From contig NC_085138.1 of NCBI RefSeq assembly GCF_035046485.1, positions 18,419,440 through 18,483,439 on the forward strand: a DNA stretch of 64,000 nucleotides, written 5' to 3'. Source of the stretch: Aedes albopictus (lineage: Eukaryota; Arthropoda; Insecta; Diptera; Culicidae). The position numbers were made by a program, and so were the translations under genes. Below are positions 10,920 to 21,279 of this stretch, in pieces (position 1 is the stretch's first letter; each line of letters begins with the position of its first letter). Under the pieces are notes generated by a model. That model was not told the DNA's origin, did not search any database, and worked only from the letters and a program-made list of their open reading frames with translations.

Positions 10920-12765
10920 CACAGTGGCTGATTTCGTCATTTTAGCGCGCTTAATTAATAACTTTTTAACTATGACGTTTAGCGTCATGGTGTCTTCGAG
11001 AAAGTTTTTCGCTATAATAAGATGCTTCTTTTGAACTATTGTAAAAAATGATCAATCCCCCTAAAAGTGAGATAGAAAATTTAGTTTTTGCATTTTTTAA
11101 GATACAAGGTTGGTGTCTTCACAAAAGTTGTAGATAATGTTATTTGGAGCAACTTTGTCAAAGACGCCAAGTTTGTAACTCCGTTACTTTTTAAGATACG
11201 TTACGTTTTTTATCATCAGCCCCTTGAAAAGGGTTTTTGCGCAATAACTTTCGAAGGATTGATTCTACATTTTTCTGATGTTCTACAAAGTTATAGATAA
11301 TGGTAAAACACATAACTTCGCCGAACACGACATCCTTCTAATTTCAAAAATAAAATAGTTATAACGGTTTTTATAGTTTTTTGGGCCATATTTCAAGCAT
11401 ATATAACCTAGCTATAGGCAATTATATGCAAATTTCCTTTCAAGCATGTGAATATACAAGTAATTGCCTCTCTGAGAAAGCCAAAAGCATCAAACTGTAA
11501 GAAACTGTAAGATGGTTTTTGTACAGAAACTTTCAACCATCTATGTTACTTTTATATGGGATTTATTCATATCCTCAACATATTTATCTGACAGTTCATG
11601 GCAGCTTGCATTTTTATTGTTATTGTACGTGTGTGTGAATATATAGAATGGATTGTGATGCATTCTGGAGCATTCATGAAGTACGTTACACGAAAACTTA
11701 TCATCTATTTATATTTTCTTACTAACTCACAGTGCTGCATGTAGTCCACGAAAAGAGCGAATGAAGTCCCATTTTTTTTTCTCAAATTCTAAACTTGCGC
11801 GTGACATATTTTGTGAAGGCACCCTCTAGTACATGTCTACAATAGTTATAGCTAATTATAAATCTTATTGTACTTTACAGTAAGGTGCTGTTTAATCGTG
11901 ATCTGACAAAAAAAGTAACACTTTATGCGTTCTTTTCGTGGACTACGTGCAGCACTGCCAGTTAGTCAGAAAATAGAAGTAGATAGTAGGTTTTCATGTA
12001 ACGTACTTCATGAATGTTGAAGAATGCACCACAATCCTTTCTATATATTCACACACTTACAATAACAATACAAATGCAAGCTGGAATGAACTCTCAAAAA
12101 AATATGGTGAAGATACGGATACATCCCATATAAAAGTAGCATAGATGGTTGAAAGTTTCTGTACAAAAACCATCTTACAGTCTCTTACAGATTGATGGTT
12201 TTGGCTTTCTAAGAGAGGCAATTACTTGTATATTTACATGCGTAAAAGGAAATTTGCATATAATTGCCTATAGCTAGTTTATATATGCTTGAAATATGCC
12301 CCAAAAAACTACAAAAACCGTAATAACTATTTTATTTTTGAAATTAGAAGGATGTCGTGTTCGGCAAAGTTATGTGTTTTACCATTATCTATAACTTTGT
12401 AGAACATCAGAAAAATTTAGGATCAATCCTTCGAAAGTTATTGCGCAAAAACCCTTTTCAAGGGGCTGATGATAAAAAACGTAACGTATCTTGAAAAGTA
12501 ACGGAGTTACAAACTTGGCGTCTTTGACAAAGTTGCTCCAAATAACATTATCTACAATTTTTGTGAAGACACCAACCTTGTATCTTGAAAAATGCAAAAA
12601 ATAACTTTTCTATCTCACTTTTAGGGGGATTGATCATTTCTTACAATAGTTCAAAAGAAGTTCCTTATTATAGCGAAAAACTTTCTCGAAGACACCATGA
12701 CGCTAAACGTCATAGTTTAAAAGTTATTAATTAAGCGCGCTAAAATGACGAAATCAGCCACTGTG
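10920..12765. mobile_element. Giant palindromic element, CACAGTG ends, 5-bp target duplication (Transib-like)
   Basis: The two halves are inverted copies over roughly 840 bp each around a centre at about 11842, with no net length difference between arms. Ends read CACAGTGGCTGATTTCGTCA and its inverse. TACTG is duplicated at 10915-10919 and 12766-12770 and is single in satellite units. CACAGTG is the V(D)J recombination-signal heptamer, and Transib elements share CAC ends and 5-bp duplications. No transposase frame; mirrored 70-codon frames (11088-11300 plus, 12385-12597 minus) reflect the symmetry. Confidence 0.85.
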
Positions 12766-13530
12766 TACTGGTAGTCTCTGCTGTGATCTAAGGCTATTTT
12801 CCTGCTTACCGTTCTACAGGTTATCGAAAAATCAGCTATTTGATGTGTCGCATGCATGAGTTTGGTCTAGGGTTTGGTTCACATTTATATTTGGCCATTT
12901 CCAGCGGGGCACCCGGAACCGATTCTGGAACACTACCGGTAGCCTCTGCTGTGATCTAAGGCTGTTTTCCTGCTTATTGTTTTTCAGGTTATCGAAAAAG
13001 CTGCCATTTAATGTGTCGCATGCATGGGTTCGGTTCCCATCTACATATGACCACTTCTGGCGGGACAGACGGAACTGGTTCTAGAATACTACTGGTTTTC
13101 CTAAATATATTCTGATTCCTTTTTATTGCTAACCGTTCATCAGTTTATCTTAAGAGCCGCGAATGGATGTGTCGCATGCATGGTTTTGGTTCAATTTTAT
13201 ATTTGGCCACTTCCGGCGGGGCTTCCGGAACCGGTTCTGGAACACTACCGGTAGTCTTTGCTGGTTCAAAGGCTATTTTCTGCTCACTGTTCATCAGGTT
13301 ATCGAAAAAGCCGCTATTTGATGTGTCGCTTGCATGGATTTGGCTCACATTTATATTTTACCACTTCCGGCGAGACATCCGGAACCGATTCCGGAACACT
13401 TCCGGTTCAGATATGGCCTGCGACTATTTTCCTGCTTACGGTTCGTCAGGTTATCGAAAAAGACGTGTCGCATGCATGGTTTTGTAGCATTTTCATATCT
13501 GGCCCCTTCCTGGGGTACCGGTCCGGAACA
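12766..13530. repeat. 156-bp satellite array, right part
   Basis: Continuation of the interrupted array, with CCGGAACC-type words near 12914, 13070, 13225 and 13379 (spacing 154-156 bp). Frames on both strands translate the repeat and are not genes. Confidence 0.85.
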
Positions 13531-13840
13531 CCTAAATGGCCATAACTCCGGAACGGCTGAACCGATTCGAACCATTTTCAGTAGGAAACAATGGGACCAG
13601 ATTCCGCATCGATTGAACCGTCGGTTGAGGTTTACTGCCAAAAAGTGATATGAGTTTTTTTTGTGCACACATACTCACACACACACATACATACACACAC
13701 AGGCATCACCTGAATTCGTTGAGCTGAGTTGATTGGTATATGTGACTCGACCCTCCGGGCCCTCTATCAAAAAGTCATTTTTTGAGTGAACATATAGCCT
13801 TTCCATTACACTTAGTGTACGAGAAAGGCAAAAAGTTTTC
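13531..13840. repeat. Terminal module of the satellite-bearing element, with CA microsatellite and end hairpin
   Basis: After the last satellite unit comes GGCCATAACTCCGGAACGGC, an impure ACAC/ACAT microsatellite (about 13662-13702), CCTCCGGGCCCTC, and a terminal hairpin GCCTTTCC...TACACTTAGTGTA...GAGAAAGGC (13798-13830). A related module without the hairpin is at about 36940-37250 (GGCCGTAACTCCAGAACG). This looks like the fixed end of a dispersed element whose body is the 156-bp satellite. Confidence 0.55.
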
Positions 13841-13926
13841 AAGCCACAGTTTTTCAATAGTTGCAATATCTCAATTTCTTGATTTTTTTTTATTTTGCTT
13901 TTGGCTGACCAAGCCATGTAGGAAAT

Positions 13927-14142
13927 TACACTGTTGAAAATGCTTTGACATCCATGTGCACAACAGAACATGTGCTCGATGAACAAATTGAGATTTGAAA
14001 TTATGAAAAGAAATCCAACTACTCCGGTGAGACTCGAACTCACGACTCCCATTTCGCTAGACGGGCGCTTCTATTCCTTCAAGCTACGGAGTCACTCGAC
14101 TATCTTCTTCGCCAGTAGGCCTAGAACTGAACTCGATTCCAC
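13927..14142 (-). mobile_element. tRNA-like SINE/retroposon, minus copy
   Basis: On the minus strand: GTGGAATCGAGTTCAGTTCT, then a tRNA-like core (TAGCTTGAAGGAATAGAAGC, B box GAGTTCGAGTCTCACC), then a body ending TTTTCAACAGTGT. A 215-bp copy in the opposite orientation is at 19253-19467. The tRNA-like part is not a folded functional tRNA and lies inside the element instead of at its 5' end, so its exact class is uncertain. Confidence 0.65.
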
Positions 14143-14149
14143 ATAATGG

Positions 14150-15859
14150 GTATAATCTTTTAATTGTCAGTCTTTTTTTTTTTGTTCCTAATTAATTCTC
14201 CCCCCCCCTCATAACCGAGGAGAATTCTCGGATATAAAAGATAAAAAATGTGTGCATCAGCCTAAGTACTGTATATTTCACAAATAAAATCCAGCTAATG
14301 ATTTTCCATCATCGCATGTAAAAATATAAACAAGCATCCAGATTTTCGCATGCTTCTATCATGTCACCCCTCCAATAAAATTAATTTCAAATCACATGTC
14401 TTTTCCAGCAGCCAGCAGCAAAACTCATTTATTCAACAGATCGTTGAGCATTCTCATCAAACTTTTATTTTGTTTGTACCTTTGCGCACAGATGTAGGTA
14501 TGCAGATGTGGTTGTGTGTGTGTTTGTGTTTTTTTTGCATCCAATTTGTCGTCGTCGACTCCATTACATTTGCGCTTGGCACCTAGAGCCATGTGGGTAT
14601 GTTGGTCTTTCTTTTTGATCTTTCCAGTACGAAATTTAAAAGGGAAAGCTGGTGTTTTACTTTTAAAATTGTTTAAAAATAAAAGGCTAAACATTAAAAA
14701 AAACAATGAAAAGTTGAATGAATGTTGATGTAAAAAAAAACATGGATTGCGCAACTATGAATTTTGCAAATTTTGGTTAACTTTTCATTCCGCTTAACAC
14801 ATTTTTTAGTACTTTTTCTGTTTTGTTTTTTTTACTCCTATTCATGTATTATTCTCTTGATATGGTTACGGTTTTCTTTTAGGATTCATTTGTCTGATTT
14901 TGGATTTTACCACATCACTGCTAGGGGGATGGTTTAACTTTTTTTTTCTGACAACTTATATTGCCAAACTCATCACCACTTCAAAACAGGTAAAAGGCAA
15001 ATCATGTCAGAATCACCGTACATTTAGCGAGTTAGTTTTTGCTCTTCACAGGAGACATCAGCATATATGCATATGTGGCTGACACGGCATATATGTATGT
15101 TTGAATCGATGATGACAGAGACTAACTTATTCGTTTTACTTGATGAAAGTGGCTTTCGTTTTATAAATGTTTGTTTTTCTATTCCCGCTATGTTCCTGTC
15201 TGGTTTGTAAACTCCAGCAGAGCAGTTCACATTGTATACAAACACACATTTTATTGAACCAGGAGAGTTAAAATGAAACATTTTCACATATCGTTGAACT
15301 AGCTAATTCTACACCTGAACATGTTCACTGCAGCGTTGTCCTTATGCGATTTTTCCCCACCCCTGTAAATTAAAATGGTAGTTCCTAACAAAGTAGTACC
15401 CATCTGTTTTTGACGGTGTCATCTAACGAAACTTTTGTATAATACTGATTTCAATTATGATCAAGGAATCACAGCAGTATTAGAGTTGTACCCATAATAA
15501 TTTCGACTATACCCTTCAGCACAGCATAAGACAATGTGCCTGAATTGTGAAAAGGGATCAAAGGCAGGATTCCCTTTGCAATCATGCGTATAGCAGTGGA
15601 AAGCTACGCACACACGATTTCATCCCACCCACCATTTCACCCAGAATAATCTCTTCCTTTGGTGTACAGTGCATGTATTGTATACTTTTGGTGGTATTCT
15701 ATACAGACTAGTGGGAGGCTCATCGGAAGAAAAGCACTCTTCACGCCTACGCACTCTTCGGTACCTATCCAGTAGATTGAACTAGATACATGTTGGCAAT
15801 GTGAGGAAATCTCACGTTTTCCCTTTCCACACCAACTCTGGCATCAGTTATCGTTAGAG
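14150..15859. other. Unassigned AT-rich non-coding DNA
   Basis: No recognisable repeat boundary or protein motif. A C-tract at about 14200, an inverted GAGAATTCTC word at 14220 and a palindromic CATATATGCATATGTG-type patch at 15062 are noted. Frames up to 109 codons have no domain and low-complexity composition. Confidence 0.35.
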
Positions 15860-16337
15860 TACATTTTTGATAACTCATACGTGGGATGTGCGTGCCAGTC
15901 GTCGTGAGCGTTTATTGTTCCGGTATTACCTACAGTTGAATCACCATGAGGTGTTGAGGGAATCACGAAACTTTTGCGAAGCCCTTTCGTTACAGTCAGT
16001 AGTGGCACTACTGTGTGTTCCCTTGAGAGTCGGTTTGAGGTGCTGCGACCTCTGTTATGCAGACTGTGAAAGACATATTCTCACTGTTATTGTTATTGTT
16101 TGTTTTAGGTTTGTGTTGATCTCATATTCTGAGAATGAAAACATAATCCAATTCTGTGAAAGACCTGCGGGAATGTGCAGGCTAGAAATGTGATTGATAT
16201 ATTGTGGCAGGCAATCGTTCAGTGGAGTCCTATGCTGCCATTTTTTCATAACTGCTATTGGGTTTTATTGGGCGCAGAATCTCGAGGCAGCGTTGCCAGA
16301 CGAGGGTGAGCTTGATGTGGCCCCTCTATAGTACTGC
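15860..16337. other. Unassigned stretch upstream of the LINE fragments
   Basis: A 108-codon plus frame (15867-16193) has no motif I recognise. The segment could be part of the adjacent retrotransposon or host DNA; nothing decides between these. Confidence 0.25.
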
Positions 16338-16683
16338 TTGAGAACAGTAAAATCAATCATCAACGACGCAGCCGAGACCATCATCGGAAACGTGGAAAAG
16401 AATCGACGAAACGAATGGTTCCACAAGGAGTGTAGAGTGTTTTTGAAGGAGTATAACGCAGTGCGGGCGGTAATGCTGCAGCAAGGAACCCGGCAGAACG
16501 TGGTGAGTTACAAACAGAAGCGGAAGCAGCAGATCCGCCTCTTTCGGAGAAAAAACATCGCCTGGAAGAAGCAGAGTGCGATAAGATGGAATTACTGAGC
16601 CGTTATCATGAAACACGGAAGTTCTACGAGAAGCTCATGGAAAAGTGGAAGCAGCAATTCCACGAACACCACATTTACCGCAT
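16338..16683 (+). pseudogene. Non-LTR retrotransposon fragment (endonuclease-RT linker)
   Basis: The frame reads AAETIIGNVEKNRRNEWFHK, with RRNEWF..EC and basic runs typical of the linker between endonuclease and reverse transcriptase in insect LINEs, then in another frame a TRKFYEKL motif followed by MEKWKQQFHEHH. In intact relatives a longer segment separates TRKFYEK from WKQHFDEH, so an internal deletion is likely. A frame change occurs near 16585. It is truncated at both ends and abuts a different LINE at about 16684. Probably the same broad family as the fragment at 56.4-57.0 kb; the clade is not assigned. Confidence 0.65.
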
Positions 16684-17997
16684 GATGACCCGTCCTTTAC
16701 CGATGCTTTCAAACAAACTATCGCATACTGTTCTTCAAAAAACCATCTGCAGATTGTTGGCAGAGATGCTAATTCTCACCATATCATCTAGGGCAGCTCA
16801 GACATTAACTTGAGGTGCTCCAGTTTGATAGAGTAGTACAGGTCTTGAATTACTTAGAACAGGCAACCGCCTAACCTTCATAGAGGAAGTGTTAGACATA
16901 ACGCTTTGCTCTAGCAGAATTAGTCACGAGCTGACCAATTGGCATGTGTCAGATGAAGAATCTTTATCTAACCATCGTTACATCTTTTTGAATAAGTGAT
17001 TGTTACTTCGCAAACTTTGCGTTTCAGGAATGCCCGGTCAACCAACTGGGATCTCTTTACCGATTTGGTTACGGCCAAAAATCGAGGATACTCACCATCC
17101 ATTGACACTCCAAGTGATTTATATGATGCCATTGATACTACGACGGCTTCCATCATGGAAGCTTTCGAAGAAGCTTGCCCTCTGCGGTCTGTGAACCCCA
17201 GAAGAACTCATTGATGGAACTCTGATCTGGCAAAGCTCGGGAACAATGTAGAAAGAGTTGGAACAGACGAAGTTCTGCTGGATCGGAGGTTTTCAGGTCA
17301 GCTCGCAAGGCCTACCAGAAAGCTCTTCGGTTTGCTAAACGATCCGGCTGAAAAAACCTTTGTACAAATATTTCCAGTCTGAGAGAAGCCAGTCGGTTGA
17401 ACAAAATCCTTGCAAAATCTTGAACTTCGTTTACCAAATGGTGATTTCACTTTCTCTGATGAGGAAGTTTTGGAATGTTTATTCAGTACACACTTCCCCG
17501 GATGTGTAGAAATTACATCTTCGGATGAACCTGATGTCTTTTCTTGTAGTTATGATTCTTTAGCTTCGGCTCGGAGTATCATAGCTCTAGAATCGATTGA
17601 ATGGGCACTAAATAGCTTTGCTCCTTTAAAATCTCCTGGGGCAGATGGGATTTATCCTATTTTGCTTCAGAAGGGATTTGATTATTTCAAACTTGTTTTG
17701 AAAAAATTCTTGTTTGAAGTTTTGCTACAGGGTATATTCCCTAATCCTGGCGGGCTATTACTATAAAGTTTATTCCGAAAGTGTGTCGTGCGTCGTATGA
17801 AGAAGGAAAGAGCTTCAGACCTATCAGTTTGACCTCTTTTCTTCTGAAATGCTTAGAACGCATTGTCGGTCATCACATCCATGATGTTCATCTGGCCAAT
17901 GTGCCTCTTCATGTGAACCAACATGCTTACCCATCTGGAAAGTTTAGTGTGACTGACTCTTTTACACAAAGTTGTACACGATATTGAGAAGGCATTC
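16684..17997 (+). pseudogene. LOA/R1-type non-LTR retrotransposon: endonuclease end and RT N-terminal part
   Basis: Frames joined by eye show an endonuclease C-terminal half (GRDANSHHIIWGSSDIN near 16760, VLDITLCSSRISHELTNWHV near 16890, then SNHR in place of the usual SDHR), a linker, and the RT N-terminal region (LKSPGADGIYPILLQKG near 17630; FRPISLTSFLLKCLERIV near 17815). At least four stops or frame changes interrupt it, including a frameshift after the GADGI block. 5' truncated. The RT is interrupted at 17998 by the 416-bp insertion at 18009-18424. Clade is inference from the RNase H and zinc-knuckle downstream. Confidence 0.8.
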
Positions 17998-18008
17998 GCT
18001 CAAAAGCA

Positions 18009-18424
18009 GGGTACGAAAAACGGATCACGCCGAAAAACAAACGCTTTGTCCTAAGCGGTGCATGTTGGTAACAAAGGCGCTCCGCAACAAACGCATGTCA
18101 GGCGATGAGAGCAATAAAACAAATATCGCTTGCCATGCATGTGCTGATATTCTGACTTTTCTGCTGAAATTTTTGGCCCACATTATTGAATTCATAAGCA
18201 TTTGGACGAAATAAGACTCTGGCAAACCTCAGAGATGAGTTTCAGTTGTAAAACAATGCGAAAATCACGATATGAATAGAACGAGACAAATACTCCTACC
18301 GTTTTTGTTGTGAACAAACTCGGGAGCGATTTTGTCATTATCTGCCAACGAAAAAACAAAGCGTTGTTGCCGTGCCTTCTCTGTTGCCTATTTTTCGCTT
18401 GCGGTGGCATATTCTGCGTACACT
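18009..18424. mobile_element. 416-bp insertion in the RT with 11-bp target duplication
   Basis: GCTCAAAAGCA occurs at 17998-18008 and again at 18425-18435. Removing the insert and one copy restores the frame reading KAFAQKQSCSGVFLDIESAF across the junction. Inside, ACAAACGCTTTGT near the left and an inverted ACAACGCTTTGT near the right (about 18350) suggest a palindromic DNA element. The class is unknown; long duplications of 9-11 bp occur in Mutator-like elements, but the ends do not prove this. Confidence 0.7.
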
Positions 18425-18885
18425 GCTCAAAAGCAATCCTGCTCGGGTGTTTTCTTAGATATCGAGAGTGCCTTTCGTTGCCATATTGGAAGCCGCACGG
18501 GGTCATGGTATATCTCGAATGATTTCCAATTGGATTCACCCAATGCTCAAAAACCGACATATCTTCTCGACATTGCGTCTAGCAGCGATTAGGAATTGAA
18601 TGTTTGTGGATACCCCCAAGAGGGAGTTTTGTCCCCGCTTTTGTGGAATCTCGTAGCAGATATGCTATTGAGGCAACTCAATAATAGCGATTTTTCTACC
18701 TATGGTTTTGACGACGACTACCTTACATTGCTAATTGGTATATGCATCAGCACCCTTTTGGTGTTGCTAAAACATCTATTGTTCGGTTCACGGAAAAGCG
18801 AAACCGTAATGGTGTTCGACCTTTGCGTCTCTTTGATTCTGAAATCAATATGATTGAACAGATAAAGTACTTCGAATGAGCGTAA
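18425..18885 (+). pseudogene. LOA/R1-type LINE: RT catalytic core
   Basis: RT motif A is GVFLDIESAF (18440s), motif B is CGYPQEGVLSPLLWNLVADM (from about 18602), and motif C, normally F/Y-ADD, is degenerate: FDDDYLTLL (about 18708). Downstream RNGVRPLRLFDSEINMIEQI matches the segment after the active site. Stops after SSSD (about 18590) and a frame change near 18770 show it is dead. Sequence homology to the LINE ends near 18885. Confidence 0.85.
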
Positions 18886-19252
18886 TCAGTTTCGTACCTT
18901 TTAATTCCGCCCTATGTTGCTTATCATTTGACAGATACGCGTATTTCGACTAGCACTTGTAATTTTCCTCAGTGTCAGTTATCCACTAAGTGGATAACTT
19001 TTTATAAATCATAATGCAATTGTTTAGTATTGTGCGGAAAAGTAGGCCGTTATCTCACCGAAATGGCAAGTATAAAATAGAATATTTATAGTACCGAGTT
19101 ACAAAAAATAAGATGTTATAGTGCGGAGTTGCAAAAAATAACTTCCTCTCCCGCTTTGACACACATATGCACAACAGTGTATGTGTTAGATGTTCATCTA
19201 ATCCCATCCGAAGGAGGTTTGGATTGCGAAAAGAAGATAACCATGTGCGATT
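18886..19252. mobile_element. Insertion remnant inside the LINE
   Basis: Non-LINE sequence beginning about 18890. It contains GACAGATACGCGTATTTCGA, a word I associate with dispersed mosquito repeats, and ATCCACTAAGTGGAT, a short palindrome. No clean ends or target duplication could be fixed. Confidence 0.35.
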
Positions 19253-19467
19253 GTGGAATCGAGTTCAGTTCTAGGCCTGCTGGCGACGGAGATAGTCGAG
19301 TGACTCCGTAGCTTGAAGGAATTGAAGCGCCCGTCTAGCGAATTGGGAGTCGTGAGTTCGAGTCTCACCGGAGTACGTGGATTTCTTTTCATAATTCAAA
19401 TCTCAATTTGTTCATCGAGCACATGTTCTGTTGTGCACATGGATGTCAAAGCATTTTCAACAGTGTA
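19253..19467 (+). mobile_element. tRNA-like SINE/retroposon, plus copy
   Basis: Inverse-oriented match to 13927-14142 over its full 215 bp: GTGGAATCGAGTTCAGTTCT head, TAGCTTGAAGGAATTGAAGC core, B box GAGTTCGAGTCTCACC, and TTTTCAACAGTGTA end. It sits inside the dead LINE. Confidence 0.7.
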
Positions 19468-20040
19468 GCCTAATATTGAGTTTAACATCAATAAAGTGAT
19501 AAATCTGTATATACTGCTCAAAGTGGACTTCAACCTACAAGGCGGACACTACACTTCTGCGGAGGAAACTTCCTTATTTCAAACACTTCTTTCACGTTAT
19601 TAGCTTGACTGTCTCGACTCACTGATGGACTTCGACTCACTTACTTTTATTTCGTACTCGATGAGCGAACCGCTCTCTTCATCATTTTATCGAACGCACA
19701 TATTCATTTGAGTGCCGAAATCTAAATCGTTTAACGCATACATAACATAAAGTTTGTATGACCTTCGTTTATCGATGTCTTGTGTGGTGGCAAAAGGGCA
19801 AAGTGAGAACGGTTCAATCAAAATTATACCATCTCTAAAAGATGTGCTTAATGGCGATGTCTGGAGCGTTCTCTCCAACTCCCACAGCAGCGTTTGAAGT
19901 TCTTTTTGACGTTACCCACTACACATTCATTTTAAACAAAAAGTACTTTCTTGCACTTACCGTCTACGGGTACTCGGCTTACTAAAAGAAACTCCTGTGA
20001 ACTGCAGATCATCACAGACCTCGTTGCTTCCACTTTTGGT
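19468..20040. mobile_element. Unidentified insertion inside the LINE
   Basis: About 0.5 kb without LINE similarity, between the SINE and the resumption of LINE-like sequence near 20040. An AATAAA word occurs at 19490. Read on the minus strand it has TGTAGTGGGTAACG near 19924, resembling an LTR start, but no matching end or target duplication was found. Confidence 0.3.
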
Positions 20041-20129
20041 GAATTGGGATAAAGTTGTCCTTGCTCCAAGTGATCTTACAATTGCTTGTAATTTGCCATA
20101 AGGGACATTTTCCACGAAACTCCCTTCCT

Positions 20130-20660
20130 GGGAAGAGAGGACATCTGGTTATCTGAAAAGAAGTATTTCAGGCGGCATCATATGTAACACTGATGGCTCC
20201 CTTCTCAAATGTCGAGCAGGTGCTGGTGTTTATTCTCGTGAGCTAAGGCTGCATCAGTCTTATTCACTTGGTAGACACTGCACCGTTTTTCAGGCCAAAA
20301 TCTTTGCTCTTAAATATGTGCGGAGTGCAATCGGCACTCCAGCAGCACGTAATGGGCAAAGTAATATACTTCTGTTCAGATAGCCAGGCTGCTATTGCAG
20401 CACTTGCTTCGGCCAACTCCAGGTCGAAGATAGTTATCGCTTGTCGAACTCAAATCGAGTAGCTGAATTCAACAAACGCTGTTCACCTTGTATGGGTACC
20501 TGGTCATTCTTCCATCGCTGGAAATGAATTGGCTGATGATTTAGCTCGCACTACTGGAGCATCACATGACTTTATTGGCCCTGAGCCAGCTATTCCGATA
20601 TCGAAGTGTTGGGTAAAGCTTCAGATTCACACCTGGGCTGCCACTCAGCACAAACAATAC
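20130..20660 (+). pseudogene. LOA/R1-type LINE: RNase H domain
   Basis: The frame reads GGIICNTDGS (first catalytic Asp), VFQAKIFALKYV where family members have FQAEIFAL (the catalytic Glu position appears as Lys), SDSQAAIAAL (third acidic residue), and LVWVPGHSSIAGNELADDLA in the C-terminal part. At least two frame changes and a stop near 20400-20470 break it. RNase H is found in I, R1 and LOA type LINEs, which supports the clade guess. Confidence 0.8.
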
Positions 20661-21017
20661 TAGAATAGTTTGGAGTCATGTCGTCAAACCAAAATGTATT
20701 GAACTGAACCATCTCCAAGGGTGGCGAAGTATCTTACCAATCTGTCAAAGCAGAATTGCAGCATTCTGGTCAAAGCATTGACTGGCCACTGCCGACTCAG
20801 CTATCACATGGCGAATATTCAGCAAGCTGATTCATTTGTATGTGATAGCTGTGGATCCGAGTATGAAACTTCGTATCATTTGATATGTAACTGTCCAGTT
20901 TTTGCGGAACAGCGTTTCCGAGTATTCGGTAAACACTTATTAAGTGAAACTGACTTCAGAAACCTGAATTTTCAGGATATTCTGTTGTTTTTAACCCGCT
21001 GTGGTAAAGAGCTATAG
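20661..21017 (+). pseudogene. LOA/R1-type LINE: C-terminal zinc-knuckle region
   Basis: A 98-codon open stretch (20721-21017) with CDSCGSEYETSYHLICNCPV, a Cys-x2-Cys-x8-His-x4-Cys arrangement, then a helical tail ending FLTRCGKEL and a stop. This matches the C-terminal CCHC part that follows RNase H in such LINEs. It is the best preserved part of the element. Confidence 0.75.
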
Positions 21018-21275
21018 GCTCTCTTTCGCTTTTTGCGCTATTACCCTATTACAGTACCCTTTTCAGGGCGCTGTTTGAACCCATTGTGATACGCTCATGC
21101 GTTAGTGCCCTCTTCCAGGGTATTTTTTCCTATTTCCCTATCTGTCGTTATCCCCATCATCATCCTTATTTCCTTCCTTTTCCCTCAGGTAGATGATGAA
21201 ATAGGCTATTATTATGGCGATGGCACAAATGTCCCAAATGGAGAATAACGTGCCTCTGGAGCCGGCCTTCTGATA
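21018..21275 (+). mobile_element. LINE 3' untranslated region
   Basis: Sequence after the stop holds CCCTTTTCAGGGCGC and GTGCCCTCTTCCAGGG, paired words that could form a short hairpin, then ATGGCGATGGCACAAATGTC before GCCTCTGGAGCCGG. No poly-A tail or target duplication is visible because the ~135-bp satellite begins directly. Confidence 0.5.
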
Positions 21276-21279
21276 CCTG

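Noticed and set aside
11088..12597. Two nearly identical 70-codon frames on opposite strands (11088-11300 and 12385-12597)
   Set aside because: They are mirror images created by the palindromic element and have no recognisable domain; similarity reflects DNA symmetry, not coding constraint.
10920..12765. hAT classification from CAGTGGC ends
   Set aside because: Taking CAGTGGC as the end requires an 8-bp duplication, but the flanks would be CTACTGCA and TGTACTGG; the 5-bp TACTG with CACAGTG ends fits exactly.
15867..16193. 108-codon plus-strand frame as a gene
   Set aside because: No recognisable motif, poor start context, and it adjoins retrotransposon debris.
19468..20040. Solo LTR
   Set aside because: A TGTAGT start-like word is present on the minus strand, but no matching end or 4-6 bp target duplication was found.
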